A program made the position numbers and the translations under genes. Below the pieces are notes generated by a model, which made no database searches, was not told the origin of the DNA, and saw only the letters and a program-made list of their open reading frames with translations. Below, one piece after another: positions 37,286 to 45,757 of a stretch of 64,000 nt of DNA. Source of the stretch: Rhodobacteraceae bacterium CCMM004 (lineage in GTDB: Bacteria > Pseudomonadota > Alphaproteobacteria > Rhodobacterales > Rhodobacteraceae); the NCBI GenBank assembly GCA_004005435.1, contig RZWH01000005.1:62001-126000 (forward strand), in the 5' to 3' direction. The number at the start of each line of letters is the position of its first letter. Position 1 is the stretch's first letter.

Positions 37286-37932
37286 GGGCGGGCTCCTTCG
37301 ATGAGGGCGGTGTCGGTGAAATCGGCGACGGCGATGTGGGCCCCGGCGGCGATCAGATCGGCCTCGGACAGCGCGCTCGTCAGGCCGACGATGCGCCCGA
37401 CCCCCGCCGCGCGGGCGGCGGCCAGGCCGGGGGCGCTGTCCTCGAACACGGTGGCGGATGCGGGGTCGGCGCCGAGCCGACTGAGCGCCTCCAGATAGGG
37501 CGCGGGGTCGGGTTTGCCACGGCCGACGTCCGCGGGGGTGACGACGACGTCGAAACGGTCGGCGAGGCCGATGGCGGCCAGCATCGCCCGGGCGTTCTCG
37601 GCCGGGGCGTTGGTGACCACGGCGCGGGGGCGCGCGGGATGGCGGTCGAGGAACGCCGCCGCCCCCGGAGCCGCGGGATGGCACTCGCCCAAGGCGGCGC
37701 GAAACCGCGCCTCCTTTTCCTCGGACAGCGCGTGGGGATCGCCGTCGGGGATGTGGCGGGCAAAGATCCCCGGGTTCTCGCGGCCATGGATCTCGGCGGC
37801 ATAGAACGCCGCGTCCACCGCAATCCCCACCGCGCCCAGCATCTCGGCAAAGACGCGGCGGTGCAGCGGGTCGCTGTCGATGAGCGTGCCGTCGAGATCG
37901 AAGAGGAGCGCGCCGCCGGGGTCGTCAGCCAT
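37282..37932 (-). CDS. HAD-superfamily phosphatase (beta-phosphoglucomutase-like)
   Basis: This 216-residue cytoplasmic HAD hydrolase has motif I ALLFDLDGTLIDSD, motif II VVTNAPAENA, motif III lysine in GRGKPDPAPYLEAL and motif IV VFEDSAPGLAAARAAG. The cap is helical, as in phosphoglycolate phosphatases and beta-phosphoglucomutases. It overlaps the MTHFR-like gene by 8 bases at its start and the methyltransferase by 4 bases at its end, so all three are tightly coupled. The substrate is unknown; repair of a damaged or phosphorylated cofactor is possible but not shown. Confidence 0.88.
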   Translation of the reverse strand: MADDPGGALLFDLDGTLIDSDPLHRRVFAEMLGAVGIAVDAAFYAAEIHGRENPGIFARHIPDGDPHALSEEKEARFRAALGECHPAAPGAAAFLDRHPARPRAVVTNAPAENARAMLAAIGLADRFDVVVTPADVGRGKPDPAPYLEALSRLGADPASATVFEDSAPGLAAARAAGVGRIVGLTSALSEADLIAAGAHIAVADFTDTALIEGARP

Positions 37933-38848
37933 GGGCCGCCGCGGGCGCCTGCCGGCCATGGGACAGCGCCCAATCGGCGCTCGCCTGGATGCCGCCCAGG
38001 GGGAACAGATGCACCTGCGCAATGAGCGAGGATGGATCGGCCGCCTTGTGCCCCGCCAGGGCGGCGACCACGTCCGTCGGCGCGTAAGGCATCACCAGCT
38101 TCGTCACGTCCAGAGCCCGCTTTTGCAGAACCTTGAGCGATGGCCCCACGCCGCAGGCGACCGCGAACTTGATCAGCGTCTGCAGTTTGGCCGGGCCGGC
38201 CACGCCCACGTGGATCGGCAGCGCGATCCCCTTGGCGCGCAGCCGGTCGGCCCAGGCGATGACCGGCGCGGCGTCGAACGTGAACTGCGTCGCGATGGCC
38301 ATCTGGGCGTCGGTCCGCGCGGCGAACGCCTGCTTCCACCTGAGCGCGGCGTCGACATTGGCGTCGCCGCCGCCCGGGTCGATGTCGCGGTTGCCCTCGG
38401 GATGGCCCGCGACGTGCAGGTGGGTAAAGCCCGCGCGGTCGAAGAGCCCGGTGTCGAGCAGCGCCATCGCGCTGTCGAAGTCCCCTCGCGGCGTGGCGAT
38501 GCCGCCGGCCAGGATCAGGCCCTGCCGCACGCCGGCCTCGCCCTGATAGCGGGCGATCCAGTCGGCGAGCGTGGCGCGGTCGGGAATGCTGCGCGCCGGA
38601 AAGTGCGGCATGACGTCGAACCCTTCCGCGGCGATCCGGCGCGCTGTGGCGACCATGTCGTCGATGGGGGTGCCGTCGATATGGGCGATGTAGACGCGGG
38701 TGCCGCGGGGCAGGAGCGCACGGAAATCGGCCACCTTTTCGGCGGTCCGCGGCATCACCTCGATGGAGAAGCCGTCGAGGAACGCCTCGGTGCGCGGCGT
38801 CGGATCGGGCCGCAGGGCGCGGGCGCGCCGAAAATCGATGATCGCCAT
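37925..38848 (-). CDS. methylenetetrahydrofolate reductase-like protein
   Basis: This is a 307-residue TIM-barrel flavoprotein of the MetF family, interconverting methylene- and methyl-tetrahydrofolate. It has FSIEVMPRTAEK near the start, VYIAHIDGTPIDDM, DVMPHFPARSIPDR, GLILAGGIATPRGDF, HVAGHPEGNRDI and QFTFDAAPVIAWADRLR. The FSxExxPP-type start is altered to SIEVMP. It belongs to the branch often found with methyltransferase and corrinoid genes, distinct from the methionine-pathway MetF. The stop overlaps the HAD gene by 8 bases. Confidence 0.88.
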   Translation of the reverse strand: MAIIDFRRARALRPDPTPRTEAFLDGFSIEVMPRTAEKVADFRALLPRGTRVYIAHIDGTPIDDMVATARRIAAEGFDVMPHFPARSIPDRATLADWIARYQGEAGVRQGLILAGGIATPRGDFDSAMALLDTGLFDRAGFTHLHVAGHPEGNRDIDPGGGDANVDAALRWKQAFAARTDAQMAIATQFTFDAAPVIAWADRLRAKGIALPIHVGVAGPAKLQTLIKFAVACGVGPSLKVLQKRALDVTKLVMPYAPTDVVAALAGHKAADPSSLIAQVHLFPLGGIQASADWALSHGRQAPAAAHG

Positions 38849-38874
38849 GACCGTCTCCCAGAGTTTGCGGGGCG

Positions 38875-39171
38875 TCACGCCCACCCTTCGTTCGCGATCA
38901 GCGCCTTGAGCCGCGCGCCGTCGTATTCCGCCTCGATCCGCTCGACGGCCGCCTGGGCCGCCGCGTCGGCATCGCCCTCGACCGTGACCGGCGGGGCCTT
39001 GCGCCATTCGGCCAGATAGGCGTCGCTTCCCGCCGCCCCCGACTTCATCGCGGCGCGGTCGATGGCCTGTTCGAACCGCTCGGCCAGCGGTCTCTTGCTG
39101 CCGCGCCGCCCCTTGCCCACGATCACCTGGGCCGGGATGTCCCGCCAATAAACGATGGTCAGATCGGGCAC
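38875..39171 (-). CDS. PF13769-like small protein (annotated as virulence factor)
   Basis: This 98-residue protein matches a family often labelled virulence factor: MPDLTIVYWRDIPAQVIVGKGRRGSK at the start, RFEQAIDRAAMKSG in the middle, and EWRKAPP with IEAEYDGARLKALIANEGW at the end. The label has no strong basis in function; conserved neighbourhood with the MTHFR-like gene suggests a one-carbon role. It heads the operon, 26 bases before the next gene. The 233 bases upstream to ppx hold no gene; I see no riboswitch there. Confidence 0.75.
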   Translation of the reverse strand: MPDLTIVYWRDIPAQVIVGKGRRGSKRPLAERFEQAIDRAAMKSGAAGSDAYLAEWRKAPPVTVEGDADAAAQAAVERIEAEYDGARLKALIANEGWA

Positions 39172-39404
39172 TTCCGCCTCCCTCGATTGGACGCCTCTTA
39201 CACGGCCGATGCGGCCCCGCGCGGGCGGATTTCGACGTTTGCACGACGCTGTGCGACCTGCCGACCAAGGTGTAGGGAATTCCGCGCCCTGCGGCCAGGG
39301 CCGCCGACCCTCGAATCGTTCAAGATCACCATGAGGTGCGCACGAGCCTTGCCTGGCGGGATTTCGCCGACTAGCCTCTGGGCAACTTCTTATCGGAGGG
39401 CGTC

Positions 39405-40520
39405 ATGCCGCCCAAGCGTCCCAACGGTGCGGGCGCGTTCCCGAAACCGGTCGAGCCGTCCGGCACCGCGTCACCCGATCCGGCAGAGCTCTATGCCGCG
39501 CTGGATCTGGGCACGAATAGTTGTCGGATGCTGGTTGCCCAGCCAAAGGGCACCCAGTTTCACGTCGTCGACAGCTTTTCCAAGTCGGTGCAGCTCGGGC
39601 AGGGGTTGGAGGCGTCGGGGCGGCTCAGCCGTGCGTCGATGGGGCGGACGGTCCAGGCGCTGCGGATCTGTCGGCGCAAGTTGGAAAAGCACAGCGTCCG
39701 GCGGATGCGACTGGTGGCGACCGAGGCGTGCCGCCGCGCCACCAACGCCGGCGAGTTCATCCGCACCATCGAGCGCGAGACCGGCCTGGGCCTGGAGATC
39801 ATCCAGCCCGAGGAAGAGGCGCGTCTGGCCGTGATCTCTTGCGCGCCGCTGGTGTCGACCAAGACCGAACAGCTCCTCGTCGTGGACATCGGCGGCGGCT
39901 CGACCGAACTGGTGTGGATCGACCTGACCCGGGTGCCCAAGGTCGAGCGGCCCAAGGCGATCATGCGTCTCCATGCGGGGTTCAAGCCGGCCGACGGCTC
40001 GCCCTTTCCCGCCGCGCGGGTGGTCGATTGGATCAGCGTGCCCCTGGGCGTGGCCACCCTCCGCGAGCAGTTCGACGATGTGGAGAACGACGCGGCCCGC
40101 TTTGCTCTCATGAGCTGGTTCTTTGAGGAGAACCTGAGCGACTTCGCCCCCTACGAGACCGAACAGAAGCGGGCGGGGTTCCAGATCATCGGCACCTCCG
40201 GGACGGTGACGACGGTTGCCGCCAGCCACCTTGGCCTGCGCCGCTACGACCGGAACAGGGTCGATGGGCTGCGCATGACGTCCGACCAGATCGACAAGGT
40301 GATCCGCGACTACCTCACCATGGGCCCCGACGGTCGGCGGCGCGACCCCCGGATCGGGCGCGACCGCCACGCGCTGATCATGTCCGGCGCGGCGATCCTC
40401 CAGGCGCTGCTGAGGGTGTGGCCCACCGATCGGCTCAGCGTCGCCGACCGGGGCCTGCGCGAAGGGCTGCTCTACGCCCAGATGTCCGCCGACGGGGTGC
40501 TGGAGGACGGGCCCTACTGA
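39405..40520 (+). CDS. Ppx/GppA-family phosphatase
   Basis: This 371-residue member of the exopolyphosphatase/guanosine-pentaphosphatase family carries the ASKHA folds: [17 protein letters not shown] (phosphate 1), [29 protein letters not shown] and [13 protein letters not shown] (phosphate 2). It is shorter than E. coli Ppx and lacks the C-terminal HD-like domain, usual for alphaproteobacteria. Whether polyphosphate or pppGpp is the substrate is unclear. In relatives it sits directly before rlmE; here a VOC gene intervenes on the other strand. GGAGGGCGTC precedes the ATG. Confidence 0.92.
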   Translation: MPPKRPNGAGAFPKPVEPSGTASPDPAELYAALDLGTNSCRMLVAQPKGTQFHVVDSFSKSVQLGQGLEASGRLSRASMGRTVQALRICRRKLEKHSVRRMRLVATEACRRATNAGEFIRTIERETGLGLEIIQPEEEARLAVISCAPLVSTKTEQLLVVDIGGGSTELVWIDLTRVPKVERPKAIMRLHAGFKPADGSPFPAARVVDWISVPLGVATLREQFDDVENDAARFALMSWFFEENLSDFAPYETEQKRAGFQIIGTSGTVTTVAASHLGLRRYDRNRVDGLRMTSDQIDKVIRDYLTMGPDGRRRDPRIGRDRHALIMSGAAILQALLRVWPTDRLSVADRGLREGLLYAQMSADGVLEDGPY

Positions 40521-40633
40521 GGCGGTCTGATCGGCTGAGCGACGAGGGCAGAGCCGTGCCGCTGGGGCGCGTCCGAGCGGCGCGCGGCGGTCCCGAAAGC
40601 GTCCACGCGGCGGCTGAACCACCTTCGCCAGAA

Positions 40634-40695
40634 GCGCCGCCCCGGGGGGGCGGGGGGGACGGCGCTGCCCGGCGTTGCCGCCGGGCGGGCCAGGG
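40634..40695. repeat. GC-rich dispersed element, copy 2 (inverted)
   Basis: On the minus strand this copy carries the stem CGCCGGGC (plus-strand partners 40667-40674 and 40679-40686) followed by AGCGCCGTCCCCCCC, identical to copy 1 at 31667-31740. It lies between the convergent ppx and VOC genes and may terminate them. Confidence 0.6.
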
Positions 40696-40699
40696 CGGC

Positions 40700-41098
40700 T
40701 CAGCGCGGCGCGCCGCCCTCCGGTCGCGCCACGTGCTGGTCGATCAGCACCGGGTTCCCATCGGGGTCTGTCAGCACGATGTGCGCGGGCCCGGTGCCGT
40801 CGGGGTCGGCCTCCTGGTCGATCTCCAGCCCCGCCGCCCGCAGCCGCGCCTGGATTTCGCGGACGTCGGTGAAGTCGCCCACGGGCTGCGCCGCCTGATC
40901 CCATCCCGGGTTGAAGGTCAGCGTCGTTCGTTCGATGAATCCGCCGAAGAGGCCCAGCACGGTCTCGCCGTTCTTGAGGATGGCATAGCCGTTCTCGCGT
41001 TCGTCGTGGAAGGGGCGGAAGCCCAGCTTCTCGTAGAACGCGATGGAAGCCCCGAGATCCTGGACGTTGAGGCTGACGGAGAAGGCGCCGAGGTGCAT
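40700..41098 (-). CDS. VOC-superfamily (glyoxalase-like) protein
   Basis: This 132-residue protein has two beta-alpha-beta-beta-beta units: [44 protein letters not shown] split as usual by a short loop, then [15 protein letters not shown] and [18 protein letters not shown]. Metal-binding residues H2 and the C-terminal Asp/Glu position are plausible, so it may be a lyase or dioxygenase-like protein. It was apparently placed between ppx and rlmE, which are commonly adjacent. Confidence 0.88.
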   Translation of the reverse strand: MHLGAFSVSLNVQDLGASIAFYEKLGFRPFHDERENGYAILKNGETVLGLFGGFIERTTLTFNPGWDQAAQPVGDFTDVREIQARLRAAGLEIDQEADPDGTGPAHIVLTDPDGNPVLIDQHVARPEGGAPR

Positions 41099-41236
41099 GG
41101 GGATCCTCCCGTGGTTGGCCCGCGGATCCTACGCCGGGGCGCCGCGGTTGGGAACCGGGCGCCGCACCTGCACGCGCGCCCTGGCGCTTGGGGGGCGGGA
41201 TCGTCTATCACGCAAGGGGCGACCGGGAGGCCCGAG

Positions 41237-41947
41237 ATGGCGAAGAAATCCAGCGGCCGCGGGCGCCGCGACCTGACAGTGAAGGTCAAGACAGCCCGGG
41301 GGCGCAAGCTCAGCTCGACCCGCTGGCTGCAACGCCAGCTCAACGACCCTTATGTGCAACGGGCGCGGGCGGAGGGTTATCGCGGGCGGGCGGCCTTCAA
41401 GATCCTGGAGTTGGATGACAAATACCGGTTTCTCGTGCCCGGTGCGCGGGTGGTCGACCTGGGCGCGGCGCCCGGTGGCTGGGCGCAGGTGGCCGTCCGG
41501 CGGGTGAACGCCCTGGGCGAGAAGGCGGACAAGGCGCAGGGGCGCGTCCTCGGCATCGACCTGCAAGAGATCGAGCCGCTGCCGGGCGCCGAGTTCCACG
41601 TGCTCGACTTCATGGCAGACGGCGCCGACGCCCAGGTCCGCGACTGGCTGGGCGGTCCGGCGGACGTGGTGATGTCCGACATGGCGGCCAGCGCCTCGGG
41701 GCACAAACAGACCGATCACCTGCGCATCGTGGCCCTGTGCGAAGCGGCCGCCGAGTTCGCATTCGACGTATTGGAGCCCGGCGGCACGTTTGTCGCAAAA
41801 GTGCTGTCGGGTGGCACGGAAGCCAGTCTTCAGGCCACCCTGAAGCGGCGTTTCGACAAAGTCGCCAACGTCAAACCCCCGTCGAGCCGGGCCGATTCCT
41901 CGGAAAAGTTCGTGGTCGCCCTGGGCTATCGCGGCCGTCCGGACTAG
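41237..41947 (+). CDS. rlmE: 23S rRNA (uridine-2552-2'-O)-methyltransferase
   Basis: RlmE (FtsJ) methylates U2552 in the A loop of 23S rRNA. The 236 residues contain the FtsJ landmarks: [15 protein letters not shown] with the first catalytic lysine, the SAM motif [34 protein letters not shown] with the acidic residue, FVAKVLSGG with the second lysine, and [10 protein letters not shown]. It has a longer, basic N-terminus ([20 protein letters not shown]) as in other alphaproteobacteria. The ATG at 41237 has gggaggcccg in front. Confidence 0.95.
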   Translation: MAKKSSGRGRRDLTVKVKTARGRKLSSTRWLQRQLNDPYVQRARAEGYRGRAAFKILELDDKYRFLVPGARVVDLGAAPGGWAQVAVRRVNALGEKADKAQGRVLGIDLQEIEPLPGAEFHVLDFMADGADAQVRDWLGGPADVVMSDMAASASGHKQTDHLRIVALCEAAAEFAFDVLEPGGTFVAKVLSGGTEASLQATLKRRFDKVANVKPPSSRADSSEKFVVALGYRGRPD

Positions 41948-42011
41948 CCGCGCCGGTCGGCGGGGCCAATTGCCGGATTTGTCCAACAATCGGCCCGCGA
42001 GCGCGGCGGAG

Positions 42012-42049
42012 GGGGCACCGAATGTGGGAAAAATCCTCCCGGGTGCCCC
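42012..42049. terminator. hairpin between rlmE and the convergent dehydrogenase
   Basis: GGGGCACC at 42012-42019 pairs with GGTGCCCC at 42042-42049, with an inner GGGA/TCCC pair. It lies just after the minus-strand dehydrogenase stop and can serve both genes. Confidence 0.55.
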
Positions 42050-42053
42050 GTCC

Positions 42054-43532
42054 TCAGACGCTCAGGCAGACGTATTTGATCTCGACATAGTCTTCGATCC
42101 CGTACTTCGAACCCTCGCGGCCCAGGCCCGACTGCTTAACTCCGCCGAAGGGCGCCATCTCGGTCGAGATGATGCCGGTGTTCACTCCGACGATGCCGTA
42201 TTCCAAGGCTTCGCTGACCCTGGTGACGCGGCTGAGGTCGTTGGCGTAGAAATAGGCGGCCAGGCCGAAGATGGTGTCGTTGGCCATGGCCACCACCTCG
42301 TCCTCGCTGTCGAACTTGAAGAGCGGCGCCAGCGGCCCGAACGTCTCGTCGGTGGCAAAAGCCATGTCCTGGGTCGCGCCGGTGACGATGGTGGGTTGGA
42401 AGAACGTGCCCCCCAGGTCGTGCCGGTCGCCGCCGTAGAACACGGTCGCACCCTTGTCCACGGCGTCCTTGATGTGGGCCTCGACCTTTTCCACCGCGTC
42501 CTCGTCGATCAGTGGGCCGAAGTCGGTGCCTTCTTTCAGGCCGTCGCCCACCGTCTTTTTCTCCAGCGCCGCCTTCAGCTTTTCTGCGAAAGCGTCGTAG
42601 ACGCCGGCCTGCACATAGATGCGGTTGGCGCAGACGCAGGTTTGCCCGGCGTTGCGGAACTTGCACAGCATCGCGCCCTCGACGGCCGCGTCCAGATCGG
42701 CGTCGTCGAACACGATGAACGGCGCGTTGCCGCCCAGCTCCATCGAGCACTTCATCACCTGGTCGGCCGACTGTTTCAGCAGGATCCGCCCCACCTCGGT
42801 CGACCCGGTAAAGCTCAGCTTGCGGACCTTGGGGTTCTCGCAGAACTCCTTGCCCATCGCCGAGGAGGACGAAGACGGGATCACCGAGAACACGCCTTTG
42901 GGCAGACCCGCCCGGTCGGCCAACACGCCCAGCGCCAAGGCCGACAGGGGCGTCAGCGTCGGCGGACGGACGACGAAGGAGCAACCCGCTGCCAGCGCTG
43001 GCGCCGCCTTGCGCGTGATCATCGCATTGGGGAAGTTCCACGGCGTGATCGCGGCGGCCACGCCGATGGGTTGTTTCAGCACATGGATGCGCTTGTCCGG
43101 CGCATGGCCGGGGATGATGTCGCCGTAGACGCGCTTGCCCTCTTCGGCGAACCACTCGACGAAGGACGCGCCATAGAGGATCTCGCCCTTGGCCTCCGCC
43201 GCGGGCTTGCCCTGCTCGGCCGTCAGGATCAGCCCCAGGTCGTCGGCGTGCTCGACCATCAGATCGAACCAGCGGCGCAGGATCTGCGCGCGGTCCTTGG
43301 CGGTGCGGGCGGCCCAGGCCTTCTGCGCCTCGTAGGCCGCGTCGATGATCCCAGCCGCCTGCGCGCGGCTCAGGTCGGCGACCTCGGCGATGACGTCGCC
43401 GCGGGCGGGGTTGGTGACCTCGAAGGTCTTGCCGTCTTCGGCGTCGACCCACTCGCCGCCCGCATAGGCCTGGGTCGCCAGCAGCGCGGGGTCCTTCAGC
43501 AGGCTCGACAGATCGGTCTGGCTGTCCAGCAT
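42054..43532 (-). CDS. gabD: NAD(P)-dependent succinate-semialdehyde dehydrogenase
   Basis: GabD oxidises succinate semialdehyde to succinate in GABA catabolism. The 492-residue aldehyde dehydrogenase has AAAITPWNFPNAMITRKAAPALAAGC split over the usual helices, cofactor region VVRPPTLTPLSAL (Arg where many have Lys), FTGSTEVGR, glutamate in MELGGNAP, and the nucleophile in NAGQTCVC. No GABA transaminase adjoins, so the role in GABA use is by family only. It is divergent from the alpha/beta hydrolase gene with 63 bases between starts. Confidence 0.88.
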   Translation of the reverse strand: MLDSQTDLSSLLKDPALLATQAYAGGEWVDAEDGKTFEVTNPARGDVIAEVADLSRAQAAGIIDAAYEAQKAWAARTAKDRAQILRRWFDLMVEHADDLGLILTAEQGKPAAEAKGEILYGASFVEWFAEEGKRVYGDIIPGHAPDKRIHVLKQPIGVAAAITPWNFPNAMITRKAAPALAAGCSFVVRPPTLTPLSALALGVLADRAGLPKGVFSVIPSSSSSAMGKEFCENPKVRKLSFTGSTEVGRILLKQSADQVMKCSMELGGNAPFIVFDDADLDAAVEGAMLCKFRNAGQTCVCANRIYVQAGVYDAFAEKLKAALEKKTVGDGLKEGTDFGPLIDEDAVEKVEAHIKDAVDKGATVFYGGDRHDLGGTFFQPTIVTGATQDMAFATDETFGPLAPLFKFDSEDEVVAMANDTIFGLAAYFYANDLSRVTRVSEALEYGIVGVNTGIISTEMAPFGGVKQSGLGREGSKYGIEDYVEIKYVCLSV

Positions 43533-43595
43533 GGCGTTCTCCTTGGGTTGGACGCTATCGTTGCCGCGATTTACGTCATTCGCGGAGCGACTGCC

Positions 43596-44381
43596 ATGTC
43601 AAACGACGACGCCTATGCCAACGCCGCCCATATTCCGGGCGCAGACGCCTATCCCGCGCGCTGGTCCGCGGCGGCCGCCGCGTTCCGCGCGGCGCTGGGC
43701 GCGCGGGCCGAGACGGGGTTGGCGTATGGCCCGGGCGCGCGCCAGCGGATGGACGTGTTCCGCCCCGAGGGCACGGCCGAAGGGACGGTGGTGTTCGTCC
43801 ACGGCGGCTATTGGCGGCGGTTCGGGCGCGAGGACTGGTCGCATCTGGCCGCGGGCGCGCTGGCGCGGGGCTGGGCCGTGGCGATGCCGGGCTACACGTT
43901 GGCGCCCGAGGCCGCCATCGCGGACATCACCGGCGAGATCGCCCGCGCGGTGGACGCGGTGGCGCGGTCGGTCGAGGGCCCGTTGCGCGTGACCGGGCAT
44001 TCGGCCGGTGGGCACCTGGTGGCGCGGATGCTCTGCGCCGACGTCGACGTGGGCGCGGCGGAGGGGCGGATCGCAGCCTGCGTGCCGATCTCGCCGGTGG
44101 CCGACCTGCGGCCGCTGATCGAAACCGAGATGAACGCGGATTTCCGCCTGGACGACGCGGCGGCGGCCGCGGAGAGCCCGGCGTTGATGGAGCCTGCCCG
44201 CGAGGCCCGGGTGCATGTCTGGGTCGGCGCGGACGAGCGGCCCGCGTTCCTGGACCAGGCCCGCGCTCTCGCCACCGCCTGGGACACGGATCTGACGGTC
44301 GAGCCGGGGCGCCACCACTTCGACGTCATCGACAGCCTGGCCGAGCCCCACAGCCCGTTGATGCGGGCGGTGATGGGATAG
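43596..44381 (+). CDS. alpha/beta hydrolase, kynurenine-formamidase-like esterase
   Basis: This 261-residue cytoplasmic hydrolase has the oxyanion motif HGGYW, typical of arylformamidases, and the nucleophile elbow GHSAGG. The later GRHHFDVIDSL supplies the likely catalytic histidine, and VWVGADERPAF carries the aspartate region. No other tryptophan-catabolic genes are here, so the substrate is uncertain. It ends 36 bases before the tandem repeats at 44417. Confidence 0.85.
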   Translation: MSNDDAYANAAHIPGADAYPARWSAAAAAFRAALGARAETGLAYGPGARQRMDVFRPEGTAEGTVVFVHGGYWRRFGREDWSHLAAGALARGWAVAMPGYTLAPEAAIADITGEIARAVDAVARSVEGPLRVTGHSAGGHLVARMLCADVDVGAAEGRIAACVPISPVADLRPLIETEMNADFRLDDAAAAAESPALMEPAREARVHVWVGADERPAFLDQARALATAWDTDLTVEPGRHHFDVIDSLAEPHSPLMRAVMG

Positions 44382-44416
44382 AGATGTCGTGAGGGTTTTT
44401 CGCGCCCGGCCAAGCC

Positions 44417-45118
44417 CGTCCCCGCGCGGAACAAGGCCGAAGGTCGCCGCGCGACCGTCATGCCGAAGGCATGCCTTCGGCATGACCCCGCCCCCCGGGG
44501 CGGCGGTTGGTCGACGTTGGCGCATAGCTCTGAGGTTGAGCTACCACGGCCGCCATAAACCGCGCCGCTCGGAGGTTCGGACCGCCACCCCGCGGGTCGG
44601 CGGCCGCGAGGCTTGGAACTGGAAGCGGCGCGGTATCCTGGGTGGCTCGCTTCCGACGTCTGAGCCCTTCCCCGCGCGGGACAAGGCCGTCAGGCCGCCG
44701 CGCGACCGTCATGCCGCAGGCATGCCTTCCGCATGACCCCGCCCCACCGCGGCGGCGGTTGGGACATGCTGGCGCGACGCTCTGAGGTTGAGCTACCACG
44801 GCCGCCATAAACCGCGCCGCTCAGCGGTTCGGACCGCCACCCCGCGGGTCGGCGGCTGCGCGGCTTGGAACTGCAAGGGGCGCGGTGTCCTCGGTGGCTA
44901 TCCTTCGACGACCGAACCGCTCCCCGCGCGGGACAAGGCCGACGGCCGCCGCGCGACCGTCATGCCGAAGGCATGCCTTCGGCATGACCCCGCCCACCGG
45001 GGCGGCGGTTGGGTGCCGTTGGCGCTGACTTACGAGGTCGAGCTACCACGGCGACCATAAACCGCCCCGCTCCCCTGTCCGAACCGCCACCCCGCGGGTC
45101 GGCGGCCGCGCGGCTATG
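44417..45118. repeat. tandem array of 252-bp direct repeats (2.8 copies)
   Basis: Copies start at 44417, 44669 and 44921 (period 252, then the third runs short to about 45118). Each begins TCCCCGCGCGGRACAAGGCC and contains a palindrome based on CCGAAGGCATGCCTTCGG (perfect 28 bp at 44456-44483 and 44960-44987; degenerate in copy 2), a shared segment with GAGGTTGAGCTACCACGG, and an inverted repeat around ACCGCCACCCCGCGGGTCGG. Copies 1 and 2 share a 43-base identical block (44528-44570, 44780-44822). No gene fills these 750 bases; the short open frames here follow the repeats. Confidence 0.85.
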
Positions 45119-45135
45119 CGCTCGGCTTCGCCCCC

Positions 45136-45693
45136 TTAGCTGCCGAAGCCTTGCAGCCCGCGGAAGTCGATTTCGGCCAGATGCGCGATCATCGCCTCCT
45201 TGGGGCCGCCCGACGCCTGGATCAGGATGCGGTTGCCGACCACGCCGGTCAGGTCGCCGTCCTGGTCGAGGAACTTCTCCCGCCCCACACGCTCGATCTT
45301 GCCCATGGTGGCCATCATCGCCGAATTGCCGAAGATCCCGGCGAACCCCGCGACCATCGGGTTGTCGGCCAGGATCTGGACGGTGAAGCTGTCGGACCCG
45401 TTGGCGTATTCGGCGATCGCGGCGGTCCCGCCCAGCATCGCCATCGACCGGGCCTCGTCCTCGTCCAAGGTGCGGGTCCAACCGTCCTGCGCGGGGGGCA
45501 GGAACTCGCTCAACGCGCCGGCCTTCATCGCCTGCATGAGCTGCGTGGCGAAGGCCAGCTCTTCGAGCGCGTATTGGATGTCCCCCTCCTCATAGGCGGC
45601 GCGGGCGGAGTCGATGGCGTCGGTCACGTCGTCGGCGGTGGCGGGCAGGGCGGCGGCCAGGCTCACGGCGGCGGCCAGGGCGAAACGGGTCAT
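45136..45693 (-). CDS. secreted hypothetical protein
   Basis: I do not recognise this 185-residue precursor as a named domain. It has a signal peptide (TRFALAAAVSLAAALPATA), then a helical part (DAIDSARAAYEEGDIQYALEELAFATQLMQAM) and a beta-rich end (SDSFTVQILADNPMVAGFAG, GVVGNRILIQASGGPKEAMI). It is likely periplasmic. The gene lies between the repeat array and the P1 peptidase on the minus strand and shows ordinary codon use. Confidence 0.75.
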   Translation of the reverse strand: MTRFALAAAVSLAAALPATADDVTDAIDSARAAYEEGDIQYALEELAFATQLMQAMKAGALSEFLPPAQDGWTRTLDEDEARSMAMLGGTAAIAEYANGSDSFTVQILADNPMVAGFAGIFGNSAMMATMGKIERVGREKFLDQDGDLTGVVGNRILIQASGGPKEAMIAHLAEIDFRGLQGFGS

Positions 45694-45757
45694 CGGTCAA
45701 TCCTCGTTTGGGTGCAATGGCGCGAGCCTAGGCCCGTGGCCCGCGGGGGCCAAGGGG

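Noticed and set aside
39172-39404. Possible cobalamin riboswitch before the one-carbon operon
   Set aside because: I could not find the conserved B12-box or a convincing fold; only short inverted repeats are visible.
39471-40904. A 477-codon open frame opposite ppx
   Set aside because: No recognisable motifs, skewed composition, and full overlap with the well-supported Ppx/GppA gene.
44527-44560. tRNA-like D-arm on the minus strand of the repeats (TGGTAGCTCAACCTCAGAGC)
   Set aside because: No matching acceptor stem, anticodon arm or T-arm follows, and the GG of the D-loop is absent, so it is not a tRNA gene.
44417-45118. Possible CRISPR array
   Set aside because: Units are 252 bases long and adjacent, with no short repeats separated by unique spacers and no cas genes.
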